Part shown: positions 32,962-42,572 of the stretch, in pieces
How positions within the stretch are numbered: position 1 is the first letter of the stretch
How the letters are laid out: each line of letters starts with the position of its first letter
NCBI RefSeq assembly: GCF_003955665.1
Contig: NZ_RXHU01000054.1
Coordinates: 124,001 to 188,000 of the forward strand
Length of the DNA stretch: 64,000 nucleotides
DNA from: Paenibacillus whitsoniae
Lineage (GTDB): Bacteria; Bacillota; Bacilli; Paenibacillales; NBRC-103111
Direction of reading: 5' to 3'
Program-made: the position numbers and the translations under genes
Notes under the pieces: generated by a model
What the model was told of the DNA's origin: nothing
Databases searched by the model: none
Seen by the model: only the letters and a program-made list of their open reading frames with translations

Positions 32962-35900
32962 ATGTTTAAAAGGAAACTGTCAGCCATGCTCGCGAGTGCG
33001 CAGTTGCTGAGCCTGCTCATGGGTTCGACCGGAGCTTTGGCATCCGCGCCAGACGACCCATCAAACGGAGGCGCAGGAGCGTCGGTCACATCCGCGGTAT
33101 ATGCCGCAAACTCGACATCAAGCTCCATTACATTGGCGTGGCCGGCTGTTCCTGGGGCGGCGGGATATAACCTATACCGTTCGCTTACCAGCAGTGGGAC
33201 TTTTACCAAAGTGAACGGTGCCCCAGTTGCTGCTACGACTTATTTGGACTCGGGCTTAACAGCCAATGTCCGATACTTCTATAAGGTTACATCGATCAGC
33301 GGAGGCTTGGAATCGGATGTGGACCAGGCTTCGATTTTGACACAGCCTGATTTTGGCCCGAATGTGTACATTTTTGATTCGCTGACGCCTCCTGCAGATA
33401 TTCAAAGGACGAGCGATAATCTGTTTGCAATTCAGGAGCAAAATCAATTCGGTCAAGAGCGCTATGCGATGCTTTTCAAACAGGGCTCGTACACGACCAA
33501 TATTCGATTGGGCTTTTACACCCAAGTCGCCGGCTTAGGGATGCTGCCCGACGATGTTAACTTTACTGGCGGCGTTTCAGTCGACGCCAACTGGCTGCCG
33601 CCGCACAACGCGACCCAGAACTTCTGGCGCTCGGTTGAGAACTTTGCCGAGACGCCGTCCGGGGGCAACATGCTGTGGGCCGTTTCGCAAGCGGCATCCA
33701 TGCGGCGTGTGCATGTAAAGGGCGGTCTGACCCTCCACGATCAGGGAGGCTGGGCGAGCGGAGGCTATTTGGCCGATTCCGTGGTCGACGGCAACGTCGT
33801 CCCTGGCTCGCAGCAGCAGTGGTTCTCCAGAAACAGCCAATGGGCCAGCTGGAACGGTTCCGTGTGGAATACAACACTGCTTGGCAATGTCAATCCGCCA
33901 GTGGAGAATTGGCCGACCAACGCGTATACCGTCATCAACCAGACGCCGGTTGTTCGGGAGAAGCCTTTCCTGACCTGGGATCAAGCGGCCATGCAATATA
34001 ACGTGTTTGTCCCTGATGTGAGGATGAATGCCAACGGGACAAGCTGGGGGAGCGGGACTCCGGCGGGGACGGCGATCTCCATCGAGAATTTCTTTATTGC
34101 GAATCCGGCCATGTCCGTCGACTCCATCAACGCCGCCCTTGCGCAAGGCAAGCATCTGCTGCTGACGCCAGGGGTCTATCATACGAGCAAGCCGATTGAA
34201 GTGACGAATCCGAATACCGTTGTGCTCGGTCTGGGACTTGCCACGCTGCATGCTGACAGCGGCAATGTTGCTCTGAAGGTAGCGGATGTGGACGGCGTAA
34301 AGATCGCCGGTCTTCTCTTTGAAGCCGGGGCGACAAATTCACCCGTTCTCTTGCAAGTCGGAGCGAAAGGCAGCACAGCCAATCACGCCGCCAATCCGAC
34401 CTCTCTGCAGGACTTGTATTTCCGCGTTGGCGGAGATGCGCTAGCTTTAGCCGATGTTTGTGTCGAGATCAACAGCAATAACGTGATCGGCGATCATTTC
34501 TGGGTATGGAGGGCGGATCATGGAACGGGGGCCGGCTGGGACTCGAACTTAACGACCAACGGCATGATTGTAAACGGCAATGATGTCGTGTTTTACGGGT
34601 TGTTCGTCGAACATTTCCATCAGTATCAGACGGTATGGAACGGCGAGCGCGGAAAAATGTACTTCTACCAGACTGAAATCCCGTATGATGTCCCAAATCA
34701 GGAGCGATGGATGAGCAGTGGTGGCACAGTCAACGGATATGCTTCCTATAAAGTGGCCGATACGGTGACTTCCCATGAGGCTTACGGCCTCGGATTGTAC
34801 TCGTTTTTCCGAGATGCTGAGGTTAAACTGGATCGCGCTATCGAGATTCCAGATGTACCAGGTGTAAAAATTCATCATGCTACAACTGTCTTTTTGGGCG
34901 GTATGGGCGAGATTACGCATGTAGCCAATGCTGCGGGCACGCCTGTTAAAAAAGGCACAATGCGGACGACATTAAACGACTATGTCCCGAGAACTACAAG
35001 CGGCATTCAACCTGTTGTGGCCGATACGTATGCAGGCAAGGCGCCGTTCTTGCCGGAAACGGTAACGCAGCAGTTCTCGGACGCATCTTCCAAGCTTGCG
35101 CGTGTGACCTGGCATTCAATCACGCCGATGCAATTTGCAGCTCCGGGAACGTTCACGGTTCAAGGCGTTGTGGAGGGAACTACGGTGCCGGCGCAAGCCA
35201 CCGTTACGGTGTATCCTGCGCCGAATGCTCCCGTTACCGGGATTATGGTTGGAGGAGCCGGAAATGCGACAACGATAACCGCCAAGCACGGCACGCTGCA
35301 AATGCTCGCAGCAGTATCTCCGGCGGGTGCCGACAATTCGTCGGTGACTTGGAGAGTATTCGACACCTATGGCCAACCGACGAGCAAAGCTTCCATCGAT
35401 GCGAATGGATTGTTAACCGCCGCCGATAACGGTACGGTGAAGGTCGTCGCATCGGCGAACGATCACAGCGGCGTCAAAGGCGAGGCATGGATTACCATCA
35501 CAGGGCAGGTTATCAAGGCTTCGGGCATTACCGTCACAGGGGCGGGCAACACTTCGCTTGTGGCGCTCAAAGGCGGCACTCTGCAAATGAGTGCGGCAGT
35601 CGCGCCGGATAACGCAGATGATCCGTCTGTGACCTGGTCGGTCGTCAATCCGGACGATTCGGCCACGACGAATGCGAGCATCAGTACGACCGGGCTGCTT
35701 ACCGCCAAAGGCAACGGCGCAGTCAAAGTGGTTGCTAAGGCGAACGATGGCTCGAATGTTACCGGAAGCATGCTCGTTACCCTGATTGGCCAATCGGTCA
35801 ATCTCGACAGCAGATGGAGTTGGGTCAGGGAGAGCGCAGGCTCTTGGGCGCTTGATCCAAAGAATGGAAATGTGATGAAGCTGTCGACCCAGGAAGGAAC

Positions 35901-38091
35901 CTGGGGCTCTTCGAGCAATTATCCGAAGGGCGTTCTCTTGACGGACCCTGGCACAGCAGGGGATTTCACGATCACCACGAAGCTTAAATTTGATGCCAGC
36001 AAAAGTTTTGAGTGGGCAGGGCTTATTGTCTACAAGGACGACAAAAATTTAATTTCGTTTGGACGCTCCGCTGTGAATCAGCTGCGTTTCTCGCAGGTGA
36101 GCAACGGCGCGCAAACGGAACCTAATATAGCCGATCCGCTGATCGGCAGCGACATCTATTTGAAAATCCAGAAAGTTGGCACGACGTATACGGCTTATTA
36201 CAGCGCCGATGGCCAGACTTGGACCCAGCATGCAAATACGTTTACGATAAATCTGAGCAACGCGAAGGTCGGTATTTTTACAAGAAAACTGAATACCGCC
36301 ATCGCTTCTAAAACGGCAGAATTTACGGACTTCAGAATTAACGGAGTGACCGTTCCTTATTGGAATCCCGTCTCTTCCGTTAGCGTGGCATCGGCAGGGG
36401 GATTGACCGAGATTACGGCAAAAGGCGGTACGCTCCAGATGGCGGCTGATGTACAGCCTTCGACTGCAGCGAATAAGACGGTTTTCTGGTCGGTGTATAA
36501 CCCGGACGGCGCGGTGCTGACAAGAGCGACCATCAATGCGAGCGGCTTGCTTGTCGCGCAAGGGAACGGCTCGATTCAAGTCGTCGCTACGGCTGCGGAC
36601 GGTTCGGCGGCTCAAGGCAGCATGGCCCTCCAAATCTCCGGGCAAACATCGGTTTCGGCCATTGCCGTAGCGGGAACTGGTGGACGAGATGCGATTCAGA
36701 CCAAGAGCGGAACGCTTCAAATGGTAGCGGACGTTGCTCCATCCGATGCTGCGATCCGGACGGTTACGTGGTCGGTTTATAATCCGGACGGGACCGAGAC
36801 GGATCGGGCGTCTATCGATGTGAACGGTGTATTGACCGCGTTGAAGAACGGTCAAGTGAAGGTCGTTGCGACTGCAGACGACGGTTCGGGCGTGAAAGGT
36901 GAGGCCGTAATTGCGATTAGCGGTCAGGAGCTTGTTTCGCCGCCAGATCCAATAACGCCGAGTTCTCCGGCGGACACTTCGCCAGTCGGTTCGGTTCCTT
37001 CCGTGACATCAAGTCCGATGGAGATGCATGACGGCAAAGCGGTGGTTACGTTAACGAATGGAAGCAAGGAAGCGATATTAACGGCGCCATCTCTGCAACT
37101 AGCAGGCGATCGTCCGGTAGAAGTTAGAAATGGCGGAATTGCCGTATCCATTCCATCAGCGGTTATGCAGCAGTTGGTAGGCCAGGTTAACGGAGACGCC
37201 AATCTGTCGGTGAAAGTGCGGATCGACGCCGTACCGGCGGCGGATTCCAAGTCAGAAAATGCGACTCTCAAATTTGGCGGACACGTCTATGATTTATCTT
37301 TGACTGTCACCGATGGCAGCGGCAAGGAAACGAAGCTCGCTTCGTTTAAAGAGCCGGTTCAAGTAGTGATTCCTTATGGCAACAGCCAGTTCGATGAAGA
37401 GTTGATTGCCGCGTATCTCTATGATGAACAGTCAAACAAATGGCAATACATCGGTGGTCACAAGGATACGATCGGCAAAACCATTACGTTTGATACACCT
37501 CATTTCAGCAAATATGCCGTGATGGAATACAACAAATCGTTCAACGATGTTCCAAAAAATCATTGGGCGTATCGCACGCTGCAAGTACTCTCCGCTCAGC
37601 AGATCGTAACGGGCATAACCGACACCGAGTTTAGACCTGAGGGTACTACAACCCGTGCGGAGTTTGTGACCTTGCTGGTGAAGGCGCTTGGCCTCAAGGG
37701 AAGCAGCGCAGGGGTACAGTTCGAGGATGTTTCTGCGAATGAATGGTATGCTTCGGATATTCAGACAGCTTATCGTGCCGGACTGATTTCGGGTATCTCT
37801 GCTCATGAGTTTGCTCCGAATGCACCGATAACCCGGGAACAAATGGCATCACTGATTGTGCGAGCTTATGAGCATATCCATGGGGTTCAGGATGTTTCCT
37901 CGGACCATGTGACAGCTCTGACGGATAGCGGCCAAGTATCGTCATGGGCGACGGTGGATGTCAACAAAGCGATCGGGATCGGTTTGATGCAAGGTCAGGG
38001 TCAAGACATTTTCGCAGCTCAATCCCATGCGGTTCGTGCGGAAACGGCTCAAGCCATTCTCAATATGCTGAAAAAGCTGAAAACATGGTGA
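32962..38091 (+). CDS. Cell-surface multidomain protein: FN3, beta-helix, Ig-like repeats, SLH
   Basis: A 1709-residue exported protein. Residues 1-27 are a signal peptide and about 45-125 an FN3 domain. Residues 130-680 are the same beta-helix region as in the 22370 protein. Four Big_2-like domains lie at 756-849, 852-943, 1136-1228 and 1229-1323, each with a TLQM-type strand and a G(L/V)LTA turn. Residues 944-1134 form a concanavalin-like domain. Three SLH repeats begin near residue 1523 (FNDVPKNHWAYRTL, FEDVSANEWYASD) and bind pyruvylated wall polymers. This is the surface-tethered counterpart of the secreted 22370 protein. GGAGGG precedes the ATG; activator repeats and a cre site lie upstream. 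Confidence 0.88.
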   Translation: MFKRKLSAMLASAQLLSLLMGSTGALASAPDDPSNGGAGASVTSAVYAANSTSSSITLAWPAVPGAAGYNLYRSLTSSGTFTKVNGAPVAATTYLDSGLTANVRYFYKVTSISGGLESDVDQASILTQPDFGPNVYIFDSLTPPADIQRTSDNLFAIQEQNQFGQERYAMLFKQGSYTTNIRLGFYTQVAGLGMLPDDVNFTGGVSVDANWLPPHNATQNFWRSVENFAETPSGGNMLWAVSQAASMRRVHVKGGLTLHDQGGWASGGYLADSVVDGNVVPGSQQQWFSRNSQWASWNGSVWNTTLLGNVNPPVENWPTNAYTVINQTPVVREKPFLTWDQAAMQYNVFVPDVRMNANGTSWGSGTPAGTAISIENFFIANPAMSVDSINAALAQGKHLLLTPGVYHTSKPIEVTNPNTVVLGLGLATLHADSGNVALKVADVDGVKIAGLLFEAGATNSPVLLQVGAKGSTANHAANPTSLQDLYFRVGGDALALADVCVEINSNNVIGDHFWVWRADHGTGAGWDSNLTTNGMIVNGNDVVFYGLFVEHFHQYQTVWNGERGKMYFYQTEIPYDVPNQERWMSSGGTVNGYASYKVADTVTSHEAYGLGLYSFFRDAEVKLDRAIEIPDVPGVKIHHATTVFLGGMGEITHVANAAGTPVKKGTMRTTLNDYVPRTTSGIQPVVADTYAGKAPFLPETVTQQFSDASSKLARVTWHSITPMQFAAPGTFTVQGVVEGTTVPAQATVTVYPAPNAPVTGIMVGGAGNATTITAKHGTLQMLAAVSPAGADNSSVTWRVFDTYGQPTSKASIDANGLLTAADNGTVKVVASANDHSGVKGEAWITITGQVIKASGITVTGAGNTSLVALKGGTLQMSAAVAPDNADDPSVTWSVVNPDDSATTNASISTTGLLTAKGNGAVKVVAKANDGSNVTGSMLVTLIGQSVNLDSRWSWVRESAGSWALDPKNGNVMKLSTQEGTWGSSSNYPKGVLLTDPGTAGDFTITTKLKFDASKSFEWAGLIVYKDDKNLISFGRSAVNQLRFSQVSNGAQTEPNIADPLIGSDIYLKIQKVGTTYTAYYSADGQTWTQHANTFTINLSNAKVGIFTRKLNTAIASKTAEFTDFRINGVTVPYWNPVSSVSVASAGGLTEITAKGGTLQMAADVQPSTAANKTVFWSVYNPDGAVLTRATINASGLLVAQGNGSIQVVATAADGSAAQGSMALQISGQTSVSAIAVAGTGGRDAIQTKSGTLQMVADVAPSDAAIRTVTWSVYNPDGTETDRASIDVNGVLTALKNGQVKVVATADDGSGVKGEAVIAISGQELVSPPDPITPSSPADTSPVGSVPSVTSSPMEMHDGKAVVTLTNGSKEAILTAPSLQLAGDRPVEVRNGGIAVSIPSAVMQQLVGQVNGDANLSVKVRIDAVPAADSKSENATLKFGGHVYDLSLTVTDGSGKETKLASFKEPVQVVIPYGNSQFDEELIAAYLYDEQSNKWQYIGGHKDTIGKTITFDTPHFSKYAVMEYNKSFNDVPKNHWAYRTLQVLSAQQIVTGITDTEFRPEGTTTRAEFVTLLVKALGLKGSSAGVQFEDVSANEWYASDIQTAYRAGLISGISAHEFAPNAPITREQMASLIVRAYEHIHGVQDVSSDHVTALTDSGQVSSWATVDVNKAIGIGLMQGQGQDIFAAQSHAVRAETAQAILNMLKKLKTW

Positions 38092-38112
38092 TTGCTCCTG
38101 CACAAGGCAAAG

Positions 38113-38140
38113 CCCCATCATCCTCGGATGATGGGGTTTT
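38113..38140 (+). terminator. Terminator of the SLH gene
   Basis: CCCCATCATC pairs with GATGATGGGG around four bases, followed by TTTTCT. Confidence 0.85.
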
Positions 38141-38329
38141 CTCGTTAGTTGGCTGCCCATTGGCGGCAACGCTAATTTTTCAAGGGGTTAATGGAAAAAA
38201 ATGGATGTACATTCGTCGCCGTCGGTCTTAGCTTTTTAGGTTCCATTTTTTTGCATAAAAACGCATTAAATTAAGAAACCTAGAGGAGAGACAGCATTGG
38301 GAAGGATTTCCTCGGAAGGAAAGTAGTTC

Positions 38330-39901
38330 ATGATTAGAAAACTCAAAAGACTTGTGCAGAAAAAGGTTGAAAAGGAACATCAGGGATCCTCACTCCCTAG
38401 TGAGCAGCACCCGTTGTTTCCAGATCTGAGCGACAACCTGCAAGTATTTCAGTCGATTTATTCGAAATGTGCCGACGTTATATTCCGAACTTTTGTCATG
38501 AGTGATGACTCCCAAATGGCACTTATTTACATCGCCGGCTTGGTGAATTCAAGCGGTATCGAAGAAATGGTAATAGCCCCCCTTATGCGGCTTGGCGAAT
38601 CTGAAAGGGTTACGATCAAGCAGATCGAGGAGAATAAAATTTTTGTAGCCCAGACCAGCCCTGTCGTGACGTTCGAGCAGTGTTTGGATGCCATATCGAC
38701 CGGGCTTCCAATTTTGCTTTGCCATAACGAAGCAGCCGGACTATCCCTAGGGTTAAATAAATGGGAGCAACGGGCCATTGAGGATCCGATTACTGAGGTC
38801 ACAATCCGTGGTTCGCGAGAAAGCTTTACCGAAACGCTGGTAACGAATCTATCGCAAATCCGGCGTATCATTAAAAGTCCACGGCTCAAGATTGAAATGC
38901 TACAAATTGGAGAGTATACCAAGACAAAGGTGGCGATCTCCTATATTGAAGACCTCACTGACGAAGCTCTTATTCAGGAGGTTAACGATCGACTGTCTCG
39001 CATTCAGATCGACGGAATCTTGGAGAGCGGGTATATTGAGGAATTGATTGAGGACAATCCGTATTCCCCTTTTCCGCAGCTGCTTTCAACAGAACGCCCG
39101 GACGTTACCTGTGCAGCCTTGCTCGAAGGGCGTGTTGCGATTTTTACGGAGGGATCCCCATTTGTATTGATCGCACCTACAACGTTTCCTGCCTTACTGC
39201 AATCGGCGGAGGATTACTATCAACGGTTTTGGAGCGGGACTGCAATTCGCTGGCTCCGTTATACCTTTTTTTTGATTTCGCTATTTCTTCCGTCCTTGTA
39301 TGTCGCTGTGCTTACCTATCATCAGGAGATGATCCCCGGCAATTTGATCTACAGTATGTCGAGCTCCCGGGAATCGGTTCCTTTCCCTGCATTCGTTGAG
39401 GCGCTGATCATGGAAGTCACGTTCGAAGCGCTGCGTGAGGCTGGGATACGGCTTCCCAAACAAGTGGGCGCAGCAGTCAGCATCGTCGGAGCGCTCGTCA
39501 TCGGTCAAGCTGCAGTTCAGGCCGGGCTTGTCTCTGCACCCATGGTCATCGTCGTAGCGATAACCGGTATTGCATCTTTTATTATCCCAAGGTACGCCTT
39601 GGGCATTTCCATTCGGCTATTGCGATTCCCAATGATCTTTCTGGGAGGGACTTTAGGCTTGCTTGGTGTTATGCTCGGATGTATTGCCATGTTGATCCAT
39701 TTGAGCAGCCTTCGTTCCTTCGGAGCCTCGTATCTATCTGCCATTTCGGCGGCCAATTCCGATGAGCTTAAGGATGTTTTAATTCGCGCACCGTGGTGGA
39801 AAATGGATATCCGGCCTCACTTTACAGGTGAGTATAATAAGTTTCGCAGTGCAAGTGATCTAAAACCGGGTCCCGAGCAGGATGACAGTCGCAATCCATA
39901 G
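38330..39901 (+). CDS. Spore germinant receptor A subunit (GerAA/GerKA family)
   Basis: A 523-residue spore inner-membrane protein. The N-terminal soluble half carries VIAPLMRLGESERVT-type sequence and the C-terminal half five transmembrane helices, with the conserved EALIMEVTFEALREAGIRLP and SIVGALVIGQAAVQAG segments. With B and C subunits it forms the receptor that senses nutrients and starts germination. The B-subunit gene follows directly and the C and D genes come next, in the standard order. The germinant cannot be told from sequence. Confidence 0.95.
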   Translation: MIRKLKRLVQKKVEKEHQGSSLPSEQHPLFPDLSDNLQVFQSIYSKCADVIFRTFVMSDDSQMALIYIAGLVNSSGIEEMVIAPLMRLGESERVTIKQIEENKIFVAQTSPVVTFEQCLDAISTGLPILLCHNEAAGLSLGLNKWEQRAIEDPITEVTIRGSRESFTETLVTNLSQIRRIIKSPRLKIEMLQIGEYTKTKVAISYIEDLTDEALIQEVNDRLSRIQIDGILESGYIEELIEDNPYSPFPQLLSTERPDVTCAALLEGRVAIFTEGSPFVLIAPTTFPALLQSAEDYYQRFWSGTAIRWLRYTFFLISLFLPSLYVAVLTYHQEMIPGNLIYSMSSSRESVPFPAFVEALIMEVTFEALREAGIRLPKQVGAAVSIVGALVIGQAAVQAGLVSAPMVIVVAITGIASFIIPRYALGISIRLLRFPMIFLGGTLGLLGVMLGCIAMLIHLSSLRSFGASYLSAISAANSDELKDVLIRAPWWKMDIRPHFTGEYNKFRSASDLKPGPEQDDSRNP

Positions 39902-39916
39902 ATGAGGAGGCCATTC

Positions 39917-41017
39917 ATGTTAAAGGCTGAGAAAATTTCCCCTTTCCAAATAGCGCTAATCATGCACCCGGTTATTCTGGCTACAGGCTTTCTGGCCTTA
40001 CCGACGATAACGGCACAGTATGCCAAGAATGACTTGTGGATGACTAGCATTATCGCCTTTATTCCTGGAATGGTTGCGATTTTATTGGCATTAGCGCTTC
40101 ATAAGCTTTATCCAAAGATGACGATTTCTCAATATAGCGAACAGATTGTTGGTATTTGGCCCGCTAAATTGATCAGCTTCATCTATTTTCTATATTTCAT
40201 GTCTAGTACAGGCATGATTCTGCGACAATATGCTGAGTTTGTATCCGGCAACTTTCTGTTTAACACACCATTAGCTGTCATTATAGGGACGATCTTGCTG
40301 CTTTCTGCTTTTGCGATAAGGGGTGGAGTGGAAGTGATCGCTAGATGCGCCGTTATTTGCACGTATCTTTTTATTTTGCCTTTGTTCTTTTTAGTTTTCC
40401 TTGCGCCCGACCTGGATTTCAGAAACATATACCCCATTCTCAGTCACGGGGCAGTTCCCATATTAAAAGGTTCATTAACGCCTCAAGGTTGGCTTTCTGA
40501 ATTTTTTATCATTTCTTATTTTCTGCCTAGTGCAAGCCAGCCGGATAAAGTAAAGAAATGGAGTATCATCTCACTTATTGTGGTGGTGATCAGTATGACT
40601 TACGTCAATCTGATAACCTTATTTTTGCTTGGACCTGATCTTCCCAAAAAAGTTTACCCCATATTAATTGCAATGCGGTATATTAGCCTCGCCGATTTTT
40701 TCGAAAATTTAGAGTCTGTGTTACTTGCAATGTGGGTATTAGGCAACTTTGTGAAAATTTCAGTCTTTTTTTATGCAGGAGTGATCTCCTACACGCAGAT
40801 GTGTAAGTCGTCGGATTTTCGACCTACCGTTTTTCCATTAGCTATTTTGGTTTTTTTGTTCTGCTACTGGGATATCCCCAATTTTCCTACATTAGCGAAT
40901 CATAATAAACTTGTGGCTCCTTTTGAGCTTTTCGTCGTATTTTTGGCGATACCGTTTGTCCTGATGAGCATTGCCTTCCTTCGTAAAGGCAGGAGGAGGG
41001 GCTTGCCAAATGAGTAA
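39917..41017 (+). CDS. Spore germinant receptor B subunit (GerAB/GerKB family)
   Basis: A 366-residue, ten-helix permease-like protein of the APC superfamily that holds the germinant-binding pocket of the receptor. The start SPFQIALIMHPVILATGFL and the helix-breaking regions are typical of the family. The ATG was chosen because GAGGAGG is 6 bases upstream. It begins 15 bases after the A-subunit stop and overlaps the C-subunit start by 8 bases. Confidence 0.94.
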   Translation: MLKAEKISPFQIALIMHPVILATGFLALPTITAQYAKNDLWMTSIIAFIPGMVAILLALALHKLYPKMTISQYSEQIVGIWPAKLISFIYFLYFMSSTGMILRQYAEFVSGNFLFNTPLAVIIGTILLLSAFAIRGGVEVIARCAVICTYLFILPLFFLVFLAPDLDFRNIYPILSHGAVPILKGSLTPQGWLSEFFIISYFLPSASQPDKVKKWSIISLIVVVISMTYVNLITLFLLGPDLPKKVYPILIAMRYISLADFFENLESVLLAMWVLGNFVKISVFFYAGVISYTQMCKSSDFRPTVFPLAILVFLFCYWDIPNFPTLANHNKLVAPFELFVVFLAIPFVLMSIAFLRKGRRRGLPNE

Positions 41018-42197
41018 GCGACTGGTGAACGGCCTGCTCCTCTTCATTCTTACCCTCTCGCTTACCGGATGCTGGGACCGAACTGAACTTAACGATTTAG
41101 CCATTATCACGGCGATGGCCATCGATTCAGAAGAGGACAAGCAAGTTAAAATAACGATTCAGTTCATTATTCCGCAAAATCAAGTAGGAAGTATGTCAAT
41201 AAGCGGTGGTAGTGGAGGAGGCAAACGTACAACTGTGCGTATGGCGAAAGGCGTCGACATCGCGAACACACTAGCAAATCTTCAACAGATTCTTCCGCGT
41301 AGGCTGTTTTGGGGGCAATGCAAAACCATTATTTTCAGCGATTCACTAGCAAAAGCGGGTCTTAAGGAACACGCCGATTATCTGGTGCGACAGCCGCAGA
41401 TCAGAGAGCGCGCTTATGTATTTGTTGCGAAAGGGAAAGCTTCCGAAGCGCTGCGTTTGATTCCGCCGTTGGAAAGAAATTCGTCAGAGGTTGTTCGTGA
41501 GCTGGCGAAAATGCCAATCAGCTATGCCGTTACCGTCGAGCAGTTTAGCATCATGCTAAACTCAAGGACCAAGGCACTAGCGCTTCCGCTTATCTATATT
41601 TTACCTCCAGTCGATCCTAAGGAGCCGACTCAAACGATTCCCTACATCAAGGGAACCGCTATCTTCAAGAACAATAAAATGATCGGTGAAATATCGGAAA
41701 TAGAAACCCGCGGTCTCTTGTGGATAAAAAATCTAATTGAAAAATATACGATTACGTTCAAACTTCAAAATACCGACACACTGATCTCTCTTACGCCTGT
41801 AAAAGCCCATGTGAATCTTCTCCCCTCCTTACATAACGGTCAATGGAAAATGACAGTGAAAGTAAAAACAAGCGGGGATATCGTTCAAAACGGGTCCATG
41901 CTGAATCCGACGGATCTGGCTTTTTTGACAGAGTTAAACCACCAGTTCGAGGAGGAAGTCAAAGGCCGGATCGAATTCTCGGTACAGGAGGTTCAGAAGA
42001 AATTCAAAACGGACATCTTCGATTTCGCCACTGTTTTTTATCGAAAATACCCGAAACAATGGGAAGAAGTAAAGGAAGAATGGAATGAGATTTTTGCTCA
42101 TATCGAAGTGAATGCTGAGGTCGACGCACATATTAACAGACCGGGTCTCGTCAATTGGCCTAGCGGAGTTTCAAATGAGGAGGTTCAAAAACAATGA
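41010..42197 (+). CDS. Spore germinant receptor C subunit lipoprotein (GerAC/GerKC family)
   Basis: A 395-residue lipoprotein. The signal ends in SLTGC with lipidated C21, followed by the family hallmark WDRTELNDLAIITAMAID. The C-terminal domain ends in the usual mixed alpha/beta region (FKTDIFDFATVFYRKYP). Lipidation anchors it to the outer face of the spore inner membrane. AGGAGGAGGGG precedes the ATG. It overlaps the B gene and shares ATGA with the D gene, so all four are translationally coupled. Confidence 0.95.
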   Translation: MSKRLVNGLLLFILTLSLTGCWDRTELNDLAIITAMAIDSEEDKQVKITIQFIIPQNQVGSMSISGGSGGGKRTTVRMAKGVDIANTLANLQQILPRRLFWGQCKTIIFSDSLAKAGLKEHADYLVRQPQIRERAYVFVAKGKASEALRLIPPLERNSSEVVRELAKMPISYAVTVEQFSIMLNSRTKALALPLIYILPPVDPKEPTQTIPYIKGTAIFKNNKMIGEISEIETRGLLWIKNLIEKYTITFKLQNTDTLISLTPVKAHVNLLPSLHNGQWKMTVKVKTSGDIVQNGSMLNPTDLAFLTELNHQFEEEVKGRIEFSVQEVQKKFKTDIFDFATVFYRKYPKQWEEVKEEWNEIFAHIEVNAEVDAHINRPGLVNWPSGVSNEEVQKQ

Positions 42198-42412
42198 AAT
42201 GGTCCGTTTTCATACCTGTTGCCGCGGCTTCGCTCTGCATCATCTTGTTGGAATGGCCGAAGTTGAAGCAAAAACCGATGAAGGATAAAATCGCTTTTAC
42301 CGCAATCCTGTTAGCGGTCTTGCTGCTGTCCATGTTCGACTTGCCTAAGACACCTGGTCCTATAAGTTTCTTGAATGCGGTTTTTGCGCCATTTAAGCCG
42401 CTCGTTGAATAA
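42194..42412 (+). CDS. Small germinant receptor D subunit
   Basis: A 72-residue membrane protein with two transmembrane helices (about residues 4-20 and 34-48) and the conserved loop DLPKTPGPISFL. Short two-helix D subunits accompany some Bacillus and Paenibacillus receptors and tune their response to germinants. Its ATG overlaps the C-subunit stop (ATGA), so it is the fourth gene of the receptor operon. Confidence 0.82.
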   Translation: MKWSVFIPVAAASLCIILLEWPKLKQKPMKDKIAFTAILLAVLLLSMFDLPKTPGPISFLNAVFAPFKPLVE

Positions 42413-42482
42413 TAGCTTGGACGCGTAGTCAAATCATTTTTGCACTAGCTTATTAAAGGTAAGTTCATCCGTACAGGCACTT

Positions 42483-42506
42483 CTAGGCACCTACCCACAT
42501 ACACTA
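42483..42506 (+). promoter_or_regulatory. Sporulation promoter of sigK (sigma-E/sigma-K type)
   Basis: CATACACTA at 42498-42506 fits both the sigma-E -10 (CATACANT) and the sigma-K -10 (CATANNNTA). An AC-type -35 about 17 bases upstream fits sigma-K. sigK is known to be read first by sigma-E and then by its own product. Confidence 0.55.
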
Positions 42507-42572
42507 ATAGTAATCTCAAAGCGGAGGCTTCCGAATCAGCTAAGATCCGCAAACACTCAAGGGGGTGCTGGA

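Noticed and set aside
38250..38329. Sigma-G promoter before the germinant receptor operon
   Set aside because: TGCATA and CATTAAA occur but are much too close together for a sigma-G promoter.
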